A DNA stretch of 14,589 nt from Chlamydiota bacterium. Its GTDB lineage: Bacteria; Auribacterota; UBA3054; B51-G9. A program made the position numbers and the translations under genes. Where the stretch lies: the NCBI GenBank assembly GCA_003648225.1, contig QMOL01000038.1, positions 1-14,589 of the forward strand, given 5' to 3'. The notes below the pieces were generated by a model. That model saw only the letters and a list, made by a program, of their open reading frames with translations, was not told where the DNA came from and did not search any database. Below are positions 6,579 through 13,621 of the stretch, piece by piece; the first letter of the stretch is position 1; the number at the start of each line of letters is the position of its first letter.

Positions 6579-9500
6579 ATGGATATCCTAATAGCCCATT
6601 CCCAACGAGAAACAAGAATGTTTTATTTTAAAAAAAGAGGAATTCTTTCCGGAAATTTACGTGATATCCCGGCATTCAAAAGGCTCGCGAATCACGGAGC
6701 ACGGACTGATTCAAACCGTGGCATCGCGCTTGTGGCTGTACTTGCCATTCTTGTTGTGCTCGCGATTATGGCGGCGAGTTTTACGGCTCTTATGAACATT
6801 GAAAATAAGCAGAGTGATGTTCAAATGAAATCGCAGCAGCTTGATATGCTTATAAATTCCGGTCTTGAACAGGCAAAAGCGATTATTACCGTAGCAGAAC
6901 TTGACGCGAAGAAAAATAATATAGTTCCTGAGATTGCTAATTCCACAAAGCCGAAATGGTATGTTGTTAAAGATAAAACAGGAAGTGTTTTTGGAAGATA
7001 TAAAATTAATATCGAAGACGAAGCTGCAAAAGTTAATGTTAATAAAGCTTTTCTTCTTAATAACTCTAAAGGCACAGGTTGGGATACAGGAGAAATTAAT
7101 CTCCCCAACGCGCTTGGCATTCCACGCAAATCAGCCGAAAAAATAATAAAATACAAATACGGAAAAAATAATCTGCCGGGAACCCGCGGTGATGACGACC
7201 AAAACAATCTTATTTTAATGGCTGATGGAATTGATAACAATGCCAACGGAATAATTGATGAAGACGATGAAGGAATAAACGACCCCAAAGAATATTCGGC
7301 TGAGCATCTCAAAGGAGATGACACAAAATTCAGCAGCATGACAGAAATGATGAATGTAATTATCGGGAATAAAAATATTTCAGCAAATCTTCGCGCCGGA
7401 ATTATGAAAGAAATCCCAAAAAGAGCTACTATTTATTCTGTCGATAAGCCCGGTTCACCAACGCTTCCTAATAAAATACCTTCCGATATAAATAGTATTA
7501 CTGTGCGTGAATGTCGAAAGCTTTTGATCAAGGCTAATGCCGATACACCGTTTGAACCGAATTCAACCAGGCAACAGCAACTGGCTGCAAATATTATTGA
7601 TTATCGCGACGAAAATCATGTTCTTTCAACTCTCGGTTCAACTTACGGTGTTGAAGCGGTTTGCTTCAATGAACTTCTTGCCAATGATGAATCAACAACA
7701 CTCGATCTGGTTTACGCGAGGCTTGGGACATGGTGGGTACCGTCCGGTTTTTGGAAAGAAAAATTTGGTATGGTTGATGATAAACGTCCTATTTATTGCG
7801 TGGATTCTATGTACGGCTGTATTCCTGATTCACCTTCAATGCTTTCTAAACGATTTCAAAATCTTGATCCCAGAAAGATGTGGAGAATTAGGAAAAAAGG
7901 AACGAAAACGAACGGAAGACTTAAAATAAACGGTAACAAAATTACAATAGAATTTGGTGATACAATTGGCTCTGACGGTAATAATATTGATGGAACTCTT
8001 TATATGAGTGCTTCAAAAAAAATTCCCGAACGTATTCCTCCCGGCGGTAAAAGTTATTTTTCGTGGCCTAACAATAGTTCACCTACGGAAACGCAGTTTC
8101 CAAGCAGCGCTGTATTTAGGAATCACTGTAAAGAAATGTTGAATATTCTCAGAAAATTGAATATGAAAGACGGAGCAAAAAACCGCCCTGATTTTCCGAA
8201 AAATTATTTTAAAGATTCTCTTGTTTCAATTTACAGATGGCAGACAAATGGCAATAAAGATGAATATAACAAAGCAGTCGGAGTTTTTAAAATTGTCAGT
8301 GGTGATGAAAAATCAATCACTTTTGAAAATAAAAATGCTTATAGCAAAAGCTCACGATATGAGTTCATAAGAATGCTTAATTCTATCGGTATGTCAAACT
8401 CATATTACGATTTGAGCATTTCCATTAATTCATGGGCAAACGGACATGCCAGCATCGCCTGGGTGCCAAAAGCAAATCAAATGTTTTTGTTGCGTTCACG
8501 ACAACCGGTTGCAGGAAAATACTATAAAATTATTTTCGGAAGATTGCCCGAATCACGTCCTACTGATGGCGAGAGCGGAATGAAAGGCTATTCGGATTTA
8601 TTAGGTGTTTCACAGGATATTGGCGGAGAGTGGGCGATTGATAAAAAGTTTGAAAAAAGGATGTGGGTATGTAACAATGGTAAACCAATGAAAACAAAGT
8701 CCGGTGGATGGATGAATGTTCTTGTAACTTCATCTCCGGATGTTTCGCGCCTCGCAAAAAAAGGCCAAATGCTTACTTATATCCGATTACTCGCTCCGGA
8801 AGTTGCGGAGATGTACAATGCTTCTGCCACGCCGGTTTCTCTTGCAAACTGGCGTGTTATTTGTAACACCGGCAGCCTGGCAACTCAAATTGGAAAGATT
8901 CATGACACGGCATATTATGATCAAAAGCTTCGCCGACGTATTGTTGATAATAATCCGGTTGTGCAGCCCGGCGGACATTTTTATCTTGTTAATGACACTC
9001 AACTTTTTGATGACTGGTATGGAAATGCCGACAACAAATGGGGATCAAAAGCTGATGAACAAGTTCCTGTTTTTCAAATGGATGAACAAAACTGGGGTGT
9101 TGCTTATGATATTGAAAAAGTAAAACTTATTCCGGGACAAGGTTTGTCTATCAGACTATCTAACTTTAATTTTGACACTAAAGAAGTTTTCAGAAATGAA
9201 ACCGTTAAATTCATAGATCCGGATAATAAAAGTGACCCCTATAGTTGGAATAATGTTTTCGCTCCGGTAAAAAATGCAACAGGCTTTCAGGCAAAAAATG
9301 AATTCTTTGTCTGGTACTTTGGTGATATGAAAAAACTAAAAAAAGCGAAAGTTATGATTCTCGGTTTACCGGCGTCAGGTGGCATGGTTTCTCTTACTCT
9401 TAAAAATGAATACGATCAGGTTTGTGCCAGAACAGTTGATTACGGTAAGTTAAAACCCGATGAACTCGGCTTAAGCACGGAAAAAATTGATCCGACTAAA

Positions 9501-10868
9501 ACTATATGGATTAAAAGACAAAAACCTTCTATAGGAGGAACAGAAAACAAAGCGCGAAATAAAGCTATGCTTTCACATCGCAGTGATAAATTCTTCATCA
9601 AAAACGGTCCCTTTGGCAGTATAGCTGAACTTGGTCGCGTTACAACAGGAGGAAATTTCCAGCGTGTTGCTGACAGCGGAGATATTTCAAAAGGACTTAA
9701 CGCGCTTCGCGGACTCGCTAATGTTATGGACTCGTCTTATGTTCGTTTGGAATCATGCCTCGGTGATGTGGTCAGAACGGGCTGGAAACAGGCGTATGAT
9801 GAGGTTGAATTTTCAACTTTACGGTCGATTACTTGTAAAAACGGTGATTGGCAGGAAAATAAATGGGCGGGCAATACACTCAGATTTCTCACCGGCCCGC
9901 TTCGAGGAGAAAAATATCCGATTGTCGGTAATTCTAAAAATACAATTACTATTGGGCAACGGAACTCGAAATTTATTCCACGTTCCGCGCCAAATCGTAA
10001 GTTGCTAAAACCAAATAAAGAAGATAAATTCTCAATTGGTCCTGGTTATGCAACACCAATGTGCTACACAAGAAAAAGCGGAACTTCGGCTGTCTGGACA
10101 TGGAAAAACGTGATTCTTTATCCCGGGACTTACAGTCTTTATATTTACGGATTAAATGACGCGATTGACACAACCGAATTTCTTGAGGAAAATAACAACG
10201 CGTCACTCGATGTTGCAGTCTGGAATTATAGCACTAAAGAATTTGATACTCTTAAGCAAAAAGCGCAATATGGTAAACAAGATTCGTTTAATGCCGGTAA
10301 AATCAAACCCGAAAATATTTCCGGTGACGGCAATATTAAACTTCGCCTGACCGCTCATAATGTCACTGAAAGAAATACCGGGGATAAAACAGGAAAAGCT
10401 TTAGTCGGCACCGGAGGAAAACAATCCGGCATAGCTTGGTTTAACTATGCGCTTGTTACTCCGATTCCGGTGCCGGGCCGGGTTAATATTAATACCGCGT
10501 CTAAACGTTTGCTTGCAAGTTTGCCGGGAATAAATGCCGAGCTTGCAAAAAATATTTTTGAAGGAATTAACGGCAATGGAAAGAAAACTTTAAAACCGTA
10601 TCAAAAACTCGGTGATGTGCTTAAAGTTAAAGGAATTACTCCGGAAATATTTGAAAAATGCGCGAATATTCTCGCACTTGATTCCAGCGCTTTCACGGTT
10701 GAAGTTGAAGCGCAGATATTAAAATCAGACACCTCTTCCGAGAAGAAGCCAACGAGTATTACTGATCATATTCTTGCTTCAAGAAAAAAACGATTTATAA
10801 TTGATATTGAGAAAGAAAATGAAGATTATATTAAAATAAATGATGTTGAAAGATATCAAAACAGATAA
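6579..10868 (+). CDS. very large GspK-like type II secretion pseudopilin
   Basis: This 1429-aa protein has a prepilin-type N-terminus: a basic leader, then RG|IALVAVLAILVVLAIMAA (cleavage after Gly48) and a hydrophobic helix. Position 5 of the mature form is not Glu, as is typical of the tip pseudopilin GspK. KINIEDEAAKVNVN (about 142-155) matches the GspK D-E-x-A-x-x-N-x-N signature. A helix-hairpin-helix part lies near 1297-1360 (VNINTASKRLLASLPGI). Inserted between are an acidic DNNANGIIDEDDEG loop (219-232, EF-hand-like) and a segment near 735-805 resembling a lamin-tail fold (EMYNASATPVSLANWRV). GspK is usually about 320-350 residues, so this is roughly four times longer. It would act at the inner membrane and periplasm as a pseudopilus tip or adhesin-like variant. 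The start could also be ATG 6618. No other T2SS gene is nearby. Confidence 0.75.
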   Translation: MDILIAHSQRETRMFYFKKRGILSGNLRDIPAFKRLANHGARTDSNRGIALVAVLAILVVLAIMAASFTALMNIENKQSDVQMKSQQLDMLINSGLEQAKAIITVAELDAKKNNIVPEIANSTKPKWYVVKDKTGSVFGRYKINIEDEAAKVNVNKAFLLNNSKGTGWDTGEINLPNALGIPRKSAEKIIKYKYGKNNLPGTRGDDDQNNLILMADGIDNNANGIIDEDDEGINDPKEYSAEHLKGDDTKFSSMTEMMNVIIGNKNISANLRAGIMKEIPKRATIYSVDKPGSPTLPNKIPSDINSITVRECRKLLIKANADTPFEPNSTRQQQLAANIIDYRDENHVLSTLGSTYGVEAVCFNELLANDESTTLDLVYARLGTWWVPSGFWKEKFGMVDDKRPIYCVDSMYGCIPDSPSMLSKRFQNLDPRKMWRIRKKGTKTNGRLKINGNKITIEFGDTIGSDGNNIDGTLYMSASKKIPERIPPGGKSYFSWPNNSSPTETQFPSSAVFRNHCKEMLNILRKLNMKDGAKNRPDFPKNYFKDSLVSIYRWQTNGNKDEYNKAVGVFKIVSGDEKSITFENKNAYSKSSRYEFIRMLNSIGMSNSYYDLSISINSWANGHASIAWVPKANQMFLLRSRQPVAGKYYKIIFGRLPESRPTDGESGMKGYSDLLGVSQDIGGEWAIDKKFEKRMWVCNNGKPMKTKSGGWMNVLVTSSPDVSRLAKKGQMLTYIRLLAPEVAEMYNASATPVSLANWRVICNTGSLATQIGKIHDTAYYDQKLRRRIVDNNPVVQPGGHFYLVNDTQLFDDWYGNADNKWGSKADEQVPVFQMDEQNWGVAYDIEKVKLIPGQGLSIRLSNFNFDTKEVFRNETVKFIDPDNKSDPYSWNNVFAPVKNATGFQAKNEFFVWYFGDMKKLKKAKVMILGLPASGGMVSLTLKNEYDQVCARTVDYGKLKPDELGLSTEKIDPTKTIWIKRQKPSIGGTENKARNKAMLSHRSDKFFIKNGPFGSIAELGRVTTGGNFQRVADSGDISKGLNALRGLANVMDSSYVRLESCLGDVVRTGWKQAYDEVEFSTLRSITCKNGDWQENKWAGNTLRFLTGPLRGEKYPIVGNSKNTITIGQRNSKFIPRSAPNRKLLKPNKEDKFSIGPGYATPMCYTRKSGTSAVWTWKNVILYPGTYSLYIYGLNDAIDTTEFLEENNNASLDVAVWNYSTKEFDTLKQKAQYGKQDSFNAGKIKPENISGDGNIKLRLTAHNVTERNTGDKTGKALVGTGGKQSGIAWFNYALVTPIPVPGRVNINTASKRLLASLPGINAELAKNIFEGINGNGKKTLKPYQKLGDVLKVKGITPEIFEKCANILALDSSAFTVEVEAQILKSDTSSEKKPTSITDHILASRKKRFIIDIEKENEDYIKINDVERYQNR

Positions 10869-10974
10869 AAACTTTCCAAATTCCTGCAGTTAAATCTAAA
10901 AATATTTAAATTTATTAGAGATTCCCCTCAAAGGAACAGTTTTGTTATATCATAATCCAAAGGACAATGTATCT

Positions 10975-11913
10975 ATGCAACATATGAAAACCTACAGTAA
11001 TTCAAGAGACTTAATTAAAACCTGTGCCGATCCTTGTGTTTTAAAACATAGAGGAATTTATTATCTTTATTGTACTGCAGAAACATCAGATGCAGATATC
11101 GGCATCCCTGTTTATAAATCCACAGATTTAGTGAATTGGGAAGGCCCATACGGAAACGCGCCTAACGGGTTTGCTCTTCATAAAAACGATGTTTGGGGCG
11201 AAAAATGGTTTTGGGCAGGCGAGGTTATTAAAAAAAACGGTAAGTTTTATATGTATCCTACCGCCGAAGAACATTTAATCGCGGCAGTAAGCGATTCACC
11301 GCTCGGCCCATTCAAGCAGGAGATCAAAAAGCCGATGCACGATTTCCGAGAAATTGATGCTGGAGCTTTTAACGATGATGACGGGAAATCGTATTTTTAT
11401 TTTGTGCGATTTGATAAAGGAAATATTATTTACGCCGCGGAATTCAATGAAGACATGATTTCTATAAAAGAAGATACAGTGACGGAATGTATTCGACCGG
11501 AACTTCCTTGGGAAAAAGGTCCTTATGAACCTTATTGGCCGGTTACCGAAGGGCCTTACACATTCAAACGCAAAGGAATTTATTATTTAGTTTATACGGC
11601 AAACCATTTTTTGAGCAAAGAATATTCTATAGGCTATGCGACATCAAAAAGTCCACTCGGCCCGTGGGAAAAATATACAAAACCGATTATTAAGCGAAGT
11701 GATAAAGTGAACGGACCGGGGAACGGCATGTTTATCGAATCGCCGGATGGCAGTGAAATTTTTCTTGCTTATCATGTTCACTGTGATTTAGAAAAACCGA
11801 CACCGCGAAGACTTGCAATTGACAGAGTAATCTTTGAAAAAAGATCCGATGGCGGGGCCGATATTATTAAGATTAACGGTCCAACGGTTGATGAGCAGCC
11901 GATGCCGAAGTAG
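10975..11913 (+). CDS. glycoside hydrolase family 43 protein
   Basis: The protein is 312 aa from this start. It has a five-bladed beta-propeller pattern with GH43 catalytic features: CADPCV with the Asp base (D19), EIDAGAFNDDDG with the pKa-tuning Asp (D128) and VTEGPYTFKRKGIYYL with the Glu acid (E192). Repeated blade phrases (GIYYLYCTAE, GKFYMYPTAE, GIYYLVYTAN, SPLGPW) support the fold. No signal peptide is seen, so it would act in the cytoplasm on imported oligosaccharides, probably arabinose- or xylose-containing; the exact substrate cannot be told. AAAGGA lies about 10 nt before this ATG. A TTG at 10942, with AAGGA 6 nt upstream, would add 11 residues and is a real alternative. It is read in the same direction as the pseudopilin gene, 106 bp downstream. 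Confidence 0.88.
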   Translation: MQHMKTYSNSRDLIKTCADPCVLKHRGIYYLYCTAETSDADIGIPVYKSTDLVNWEGPYGNAPNGFALHKNDVWGEKWFWAGEVIKKNGKFYMYPTAEEHLIAAVSDSPLGPFKQEIKKPMHDFREIDAGAFNDDDGKSYFYFVRFDKGNIIYAAEFNEDMISIKEDTVTECIRPELPWEKGPYEPYWPVTEGPYTFKRKGIYYLVYTANHFLSKEYSIGYATSKSPLGPWEKYTKPIIKRSDKVNGPGNGMFIESPDGSEIFLAYHVHCDLEKPTPRRLAIDRVIFEKRSDGGADIIKINGPTVDEQPMPK

Positions 11914-11914
11914 G

Positions 11915-11946
11915 TGAGCTAATACGAATTAAAATTTTTTAGCTTA
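11915..11946 (+). terminator. weak stem-loop after the GH43 gene
   Basis: TGAGCTAA (11915-11922) can pair with TTAGCTTA (11939-11946), an 8-bp stem with one G-T pair and a 16-nt AT-rich loop. No T-tail follows; a run of eight G comes next instead. Termination here is uncertain. Confidence 0.3.
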
Positions 11947-11961
11947 GGGGGGGGCGAAAAA

Positions 11962-11974
11962 TTGTCCTTGACAA
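11962..11974. promoter_or_regulatory. palindrome overlapping the hydrogenase promoter -35
   Basis: TTGTC-CTT-GACAA is a perfect 5-bp inverted repeat that contains most of the -35 box. A repressor bound here would block RNA polymerase. No regulator gene is visible, so this is a candidate operator only. Confidence 0.35.
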
Positions 11975-11996
11975 ATTATGATGAATTCAATATAAT
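11968..11996 (+). promoter_or_regulatory. perfect consensus sigma-70 promoter of the hydrogenase operon
   Basis: TTGACA (11968-11973) and TATAAT (11991-11996) are separated by exactly 17 nt: full consensus in both boxes and spacing. It lies 93 bp upstream of the hndA start, leaving a leader of about 86 nt. A G8 run lies just upstream (11947-11954). Confidence 0.85.
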
Positions 11997-12016
11997 TTGT
12001 GTCCAACTTAATCATT

Positions 12017-12037
12017 CCGGCTTTTGGTTTGTGCCGG
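12017..12037 (+). promoter_or_regulatory. leader stem-loop in the hydrogenase transcript
   Basis: CCGGC (12017-12021) and GCCGG (12033-12037) form a 5-bp GC stem with an 11-nt loop, just inside the predicted transcript. It is not a recognised riboswitch. Confidence 0.3.
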
Positions 12038-12061
12038 CGAGTTATTATTACAGAAATATTT

Positions 12062-12080
12062 TTGATAACAATATTACCAA
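12062..12080. promoter_or_regulatory. inverted repeat before hndA, Rex-like
   Basis: TTGATAA-CAATA-TTACCAA is an inverted repeat with 6 of 7 positions matching. It ends 9 nt before the hndA ATG. It resembles redox-regulator Rex sites (TTGTnAA...TTnACAA) in its outer TTG/CAA, but the spacing differs. Rex control would suit an NADH-linked hydrogenase; this is inference. Confidence 0.25.
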
Positions 12081-12089
12081 ACTTAAAAC

Positions 12090-12599
12090 ATGAACGAGAA
12101 AGAAAATAAAGAACTCTACAAACAGCTCGATGAACTGATTAAAGAAAATAAAGACCTTCCCGGACCGCTTATTCAAATTCTCCATGGTGCACAAGGGATT
12201 TTCGGTTATCTTCCAATTGATGTTTTAAATTATGTTGCCGACAAACTAAAAAAACCAAGCAGCGAGGTTTATGGCGTTGCAACTTTCTACCATCTTTTCC
12301 ACCTGAAACCGAAAGGTAAATATCAGTTCAAAGTTTGTCTCGGAACAGCATGCTACATTCGGGGCGGCAAAATGATTGTAGATGTTATTAAAGAAAACCT
12401 TGGAATTGATATGGGAGAAGTCACCGAAAATATGATGTTCAGCCTCGAAGCTGTGCGCTGCATCGGCGCGTGCGGATTAGCGCCGGTTATGATGGTAAAT
12501 GACAAAGTATATGATAAATTGATATCGCCGGCAAAAGTTCGCGCTATTATTGATGAATATAAAAATATTGTGGCGGAAGAAAGTAAACAGTCCGCGTAG
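12090..12599 (+). CDS. hndA: NuoE-like [2Fe-2S] subunit of NAD(P)-linked [FeFe]-hydrogenase
   Basis: This 169-aa protein of the NuoE/HndA/HydC family has a helical N-terminal part (LIQILHGAQGIFGYLP) followed by a thioredoxin-like ferredoxin domain. All four cluster ligands are present: C83 and C88 (CLGTACYIRGG) and C124 and C128 (CIGACGLAP), the family C-x4-C...C-x3-C pattern. It would pass electrons between the flavin subunit and the hydrogenase or ferredoxin side in the cytoplasm. It is first in the operon, behind a consensus promoter. The ATG has no clear ribosome site; the upstream sequence is A-rich. The symbol follows the Desulfovibrio Hnd order. hydC would be the equivalent name in bifurcating hydrogenases, and nuoE in complex I, but the genes that follow favour hydrogenase. 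Confidence 0.9.
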   Translation: MNEKENKELYKQLDELIKENKDLPGPLIQILHGAQGIFGYLPIDVLNYVADKLKKPSSEVYGVATFYHLFHLKPKGKYQFKVCLGTACYIRGGKMIVDVIKENLGIDMGEVTENMMFSLEAVRCIGACGLAPVMMVNDKVYDKLISPAKVRAIIDEYKNIVAEESKQSA

Positions 12600-12620
12600 T
12601 AATTTTACATCGGGATTATA

Positions 12621-13163
12621 ATGTACGAGTTATCGTTATTTGTGCTTGATCTTGTACAAAATTCAATAACTGCCGATGCTAAACTTATAAAAATTTGGCT
12701 CTTTGAATTTAAAACCGAAAATCTTGTAAGTATAACCGTAGCGGATAACGGAAAAGGGATGTCGGAAGAAGTTATTACAAAAGCGATTGATCCGTTTATG
12801 ACTTCAAAAGTTGAGAGGAAGAAGAAAATAGGATTAGGGTTGCCTTTTTTTAAACAGCTTATTGAAAGTTGCGAAGGAAAATTCAGGCTAAAATCCAAGT
12901 TGGGAATCGGAACAGTTGTAACGGGAAAATTTCCTTATAATAATATTGATCAGCCGCCTGTAGGTAATTTAGAAGAAACAATATTAAATCTTGTAATCGC
13001 AAATCCAAAGATAGATTTCCGGTTCACAAGAAAAAATGATGAAAATAATAAGGTGTTTGATACACGGCCTGTGCGCAAAATGCTTGGCGATGACGCGGAA
13101 TCAATATGGCAGAGCTCTGAATTAAAAGAGTGGTTTAGGAATGAATTAAAATTTGAAATTTAA
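12621..13163 (+). CDS. stand-alone GHKL (histidine-kinase-like) ATPase in the hydrogenase operon
   Basis: This 180-aa protein contains the ATP-binding domain of histidine kinases alone. The N box is DLVQNSITADA (N14), the G1 box ADNGKGM (D42-x-G-x-G), the DPFMTSK segment lies at 57-63, the G2 box is GLGLPFF (71-77) and a GIGT motif follows. No sensor, membrane segment or phospho-acceptor His domain is present, and a short non-ATPase tail of about 60 residues ends the protein. It lies 21 bp after hndA and in the same direction as hndB and hndC. Proteins of this type are often found beside NuoE-like hydrogenase genes in anaerobes, where their job is not settled; assembly or regulation of the complex is possible. 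The ribosome site is weak (GGAT, 5 nt upstream). Confidence 0.8.
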   Translation: MYELSLFVLDLVQNSITADAKLIKIWLFEFKTENLVSITVADNGKGMSEEVITKAIDPFMTSKVERKKKIGLGLPFFKQLIESCEGKFRLKSKLGIGTVVTGKFPYNNIDQPPVGNLEETILNLVIANPKIDFRFTRKNDENNKVFDTRPVRKMLGDDAESIWQSSELKEWFRNELKFEI

Positions 13164-13226
13164 AGCAACCAAACAAAATAAACTACAGACTACGAACTAC
13201 TAATTAAATAAAAAATCTTAAATAAA

Positions 13227-13619
13227 ATGAAACTCGACGAATTAAAAGCTATAAGAGAGAAAGCATCGGCTAAATTAGAAAAGAGAAACGCTGACGCTTC
13301 ACAAGCAGAATGGAAAATCGTTGTAAGTATGGGAACCAGCGGTATCCTTTACGGCGCGCGAGAAATTCTTAAAACAATAATTGAAGAGGTTGAAAAACTC
13401 GAACTTAATGTTCTTGTAACTCAATCCGGAAGTTTTGGATTAGATGATATTGAACCGGTATGCGCGATATATCACAACGATGAAAAAGTTGTTTATGGAA
13501 AGCTTAAACCGGAAATGATAAAAGAACTTCTTGAAACTCAAATTGTAAACGGTAAAATTTTAACTTCATATCGTGTCGCTGTCCCCGGGGACGTCGGCAA
13601 TAAACCAGCTTCGGAGTAG
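13227..13619 (+). CDS. hndB: HndB-like thioredoxin-fold subunit, cluster cysteines replaced
   Basis: This 130-aa protein begins with a helical lead (MKLDELKAIREKASAKLEKR). A thioredoxin-like domain follows: VVSMGTSGILYGAREI (32-47), VTQSGSFGLDDIEPVC (64-79), and YGKLKPEMIKELLETQIVNGK at the end. This order and length match the HndB family of small [2Fe-2S] proteins encoded with NuoE- and NuoF-like hydrogenase subunits. Typical members show MGTCG and TGCxGLCxxEP. Here those Cys positions are Ser38, Ser69 and Asp73, and the only Cys left is C79, so a normal [2Fe-2S] cluster is unlikely. It may be structural. It lies 63 bp after the ATPase gene behind an AT-rich spacer without a clear ribosome site, and its stop is 2 nt before hndC. 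Confidence 0.82.
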   Translation: MKLDELKAIREKASAKLEKRNADASQAEWKIVVSMGTSGILYGAREILKTIIEEVEKLELNVLVTQSGSFGLDDIEPVCAIYHNDEKVVYGKLKPEMIKELLETQIVNGKILTSYRVAVPGDVGNKPASE

Positions 13620-13621
13620 AA

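Noticed and set aside
6821..7339. 172-codon minus-strand frame inside the pseudopilin gene
   Set aside because: A Ser/Leu-rich shadow of the GspK signature region, with no initiation signal.
12000..12089. Riboswitch in the hydrogenase leader
   Set aside because: Only a 5-bp stem and a weak inverted repeat are visible; no known riboswitch core is recognisable in about 90 nt.
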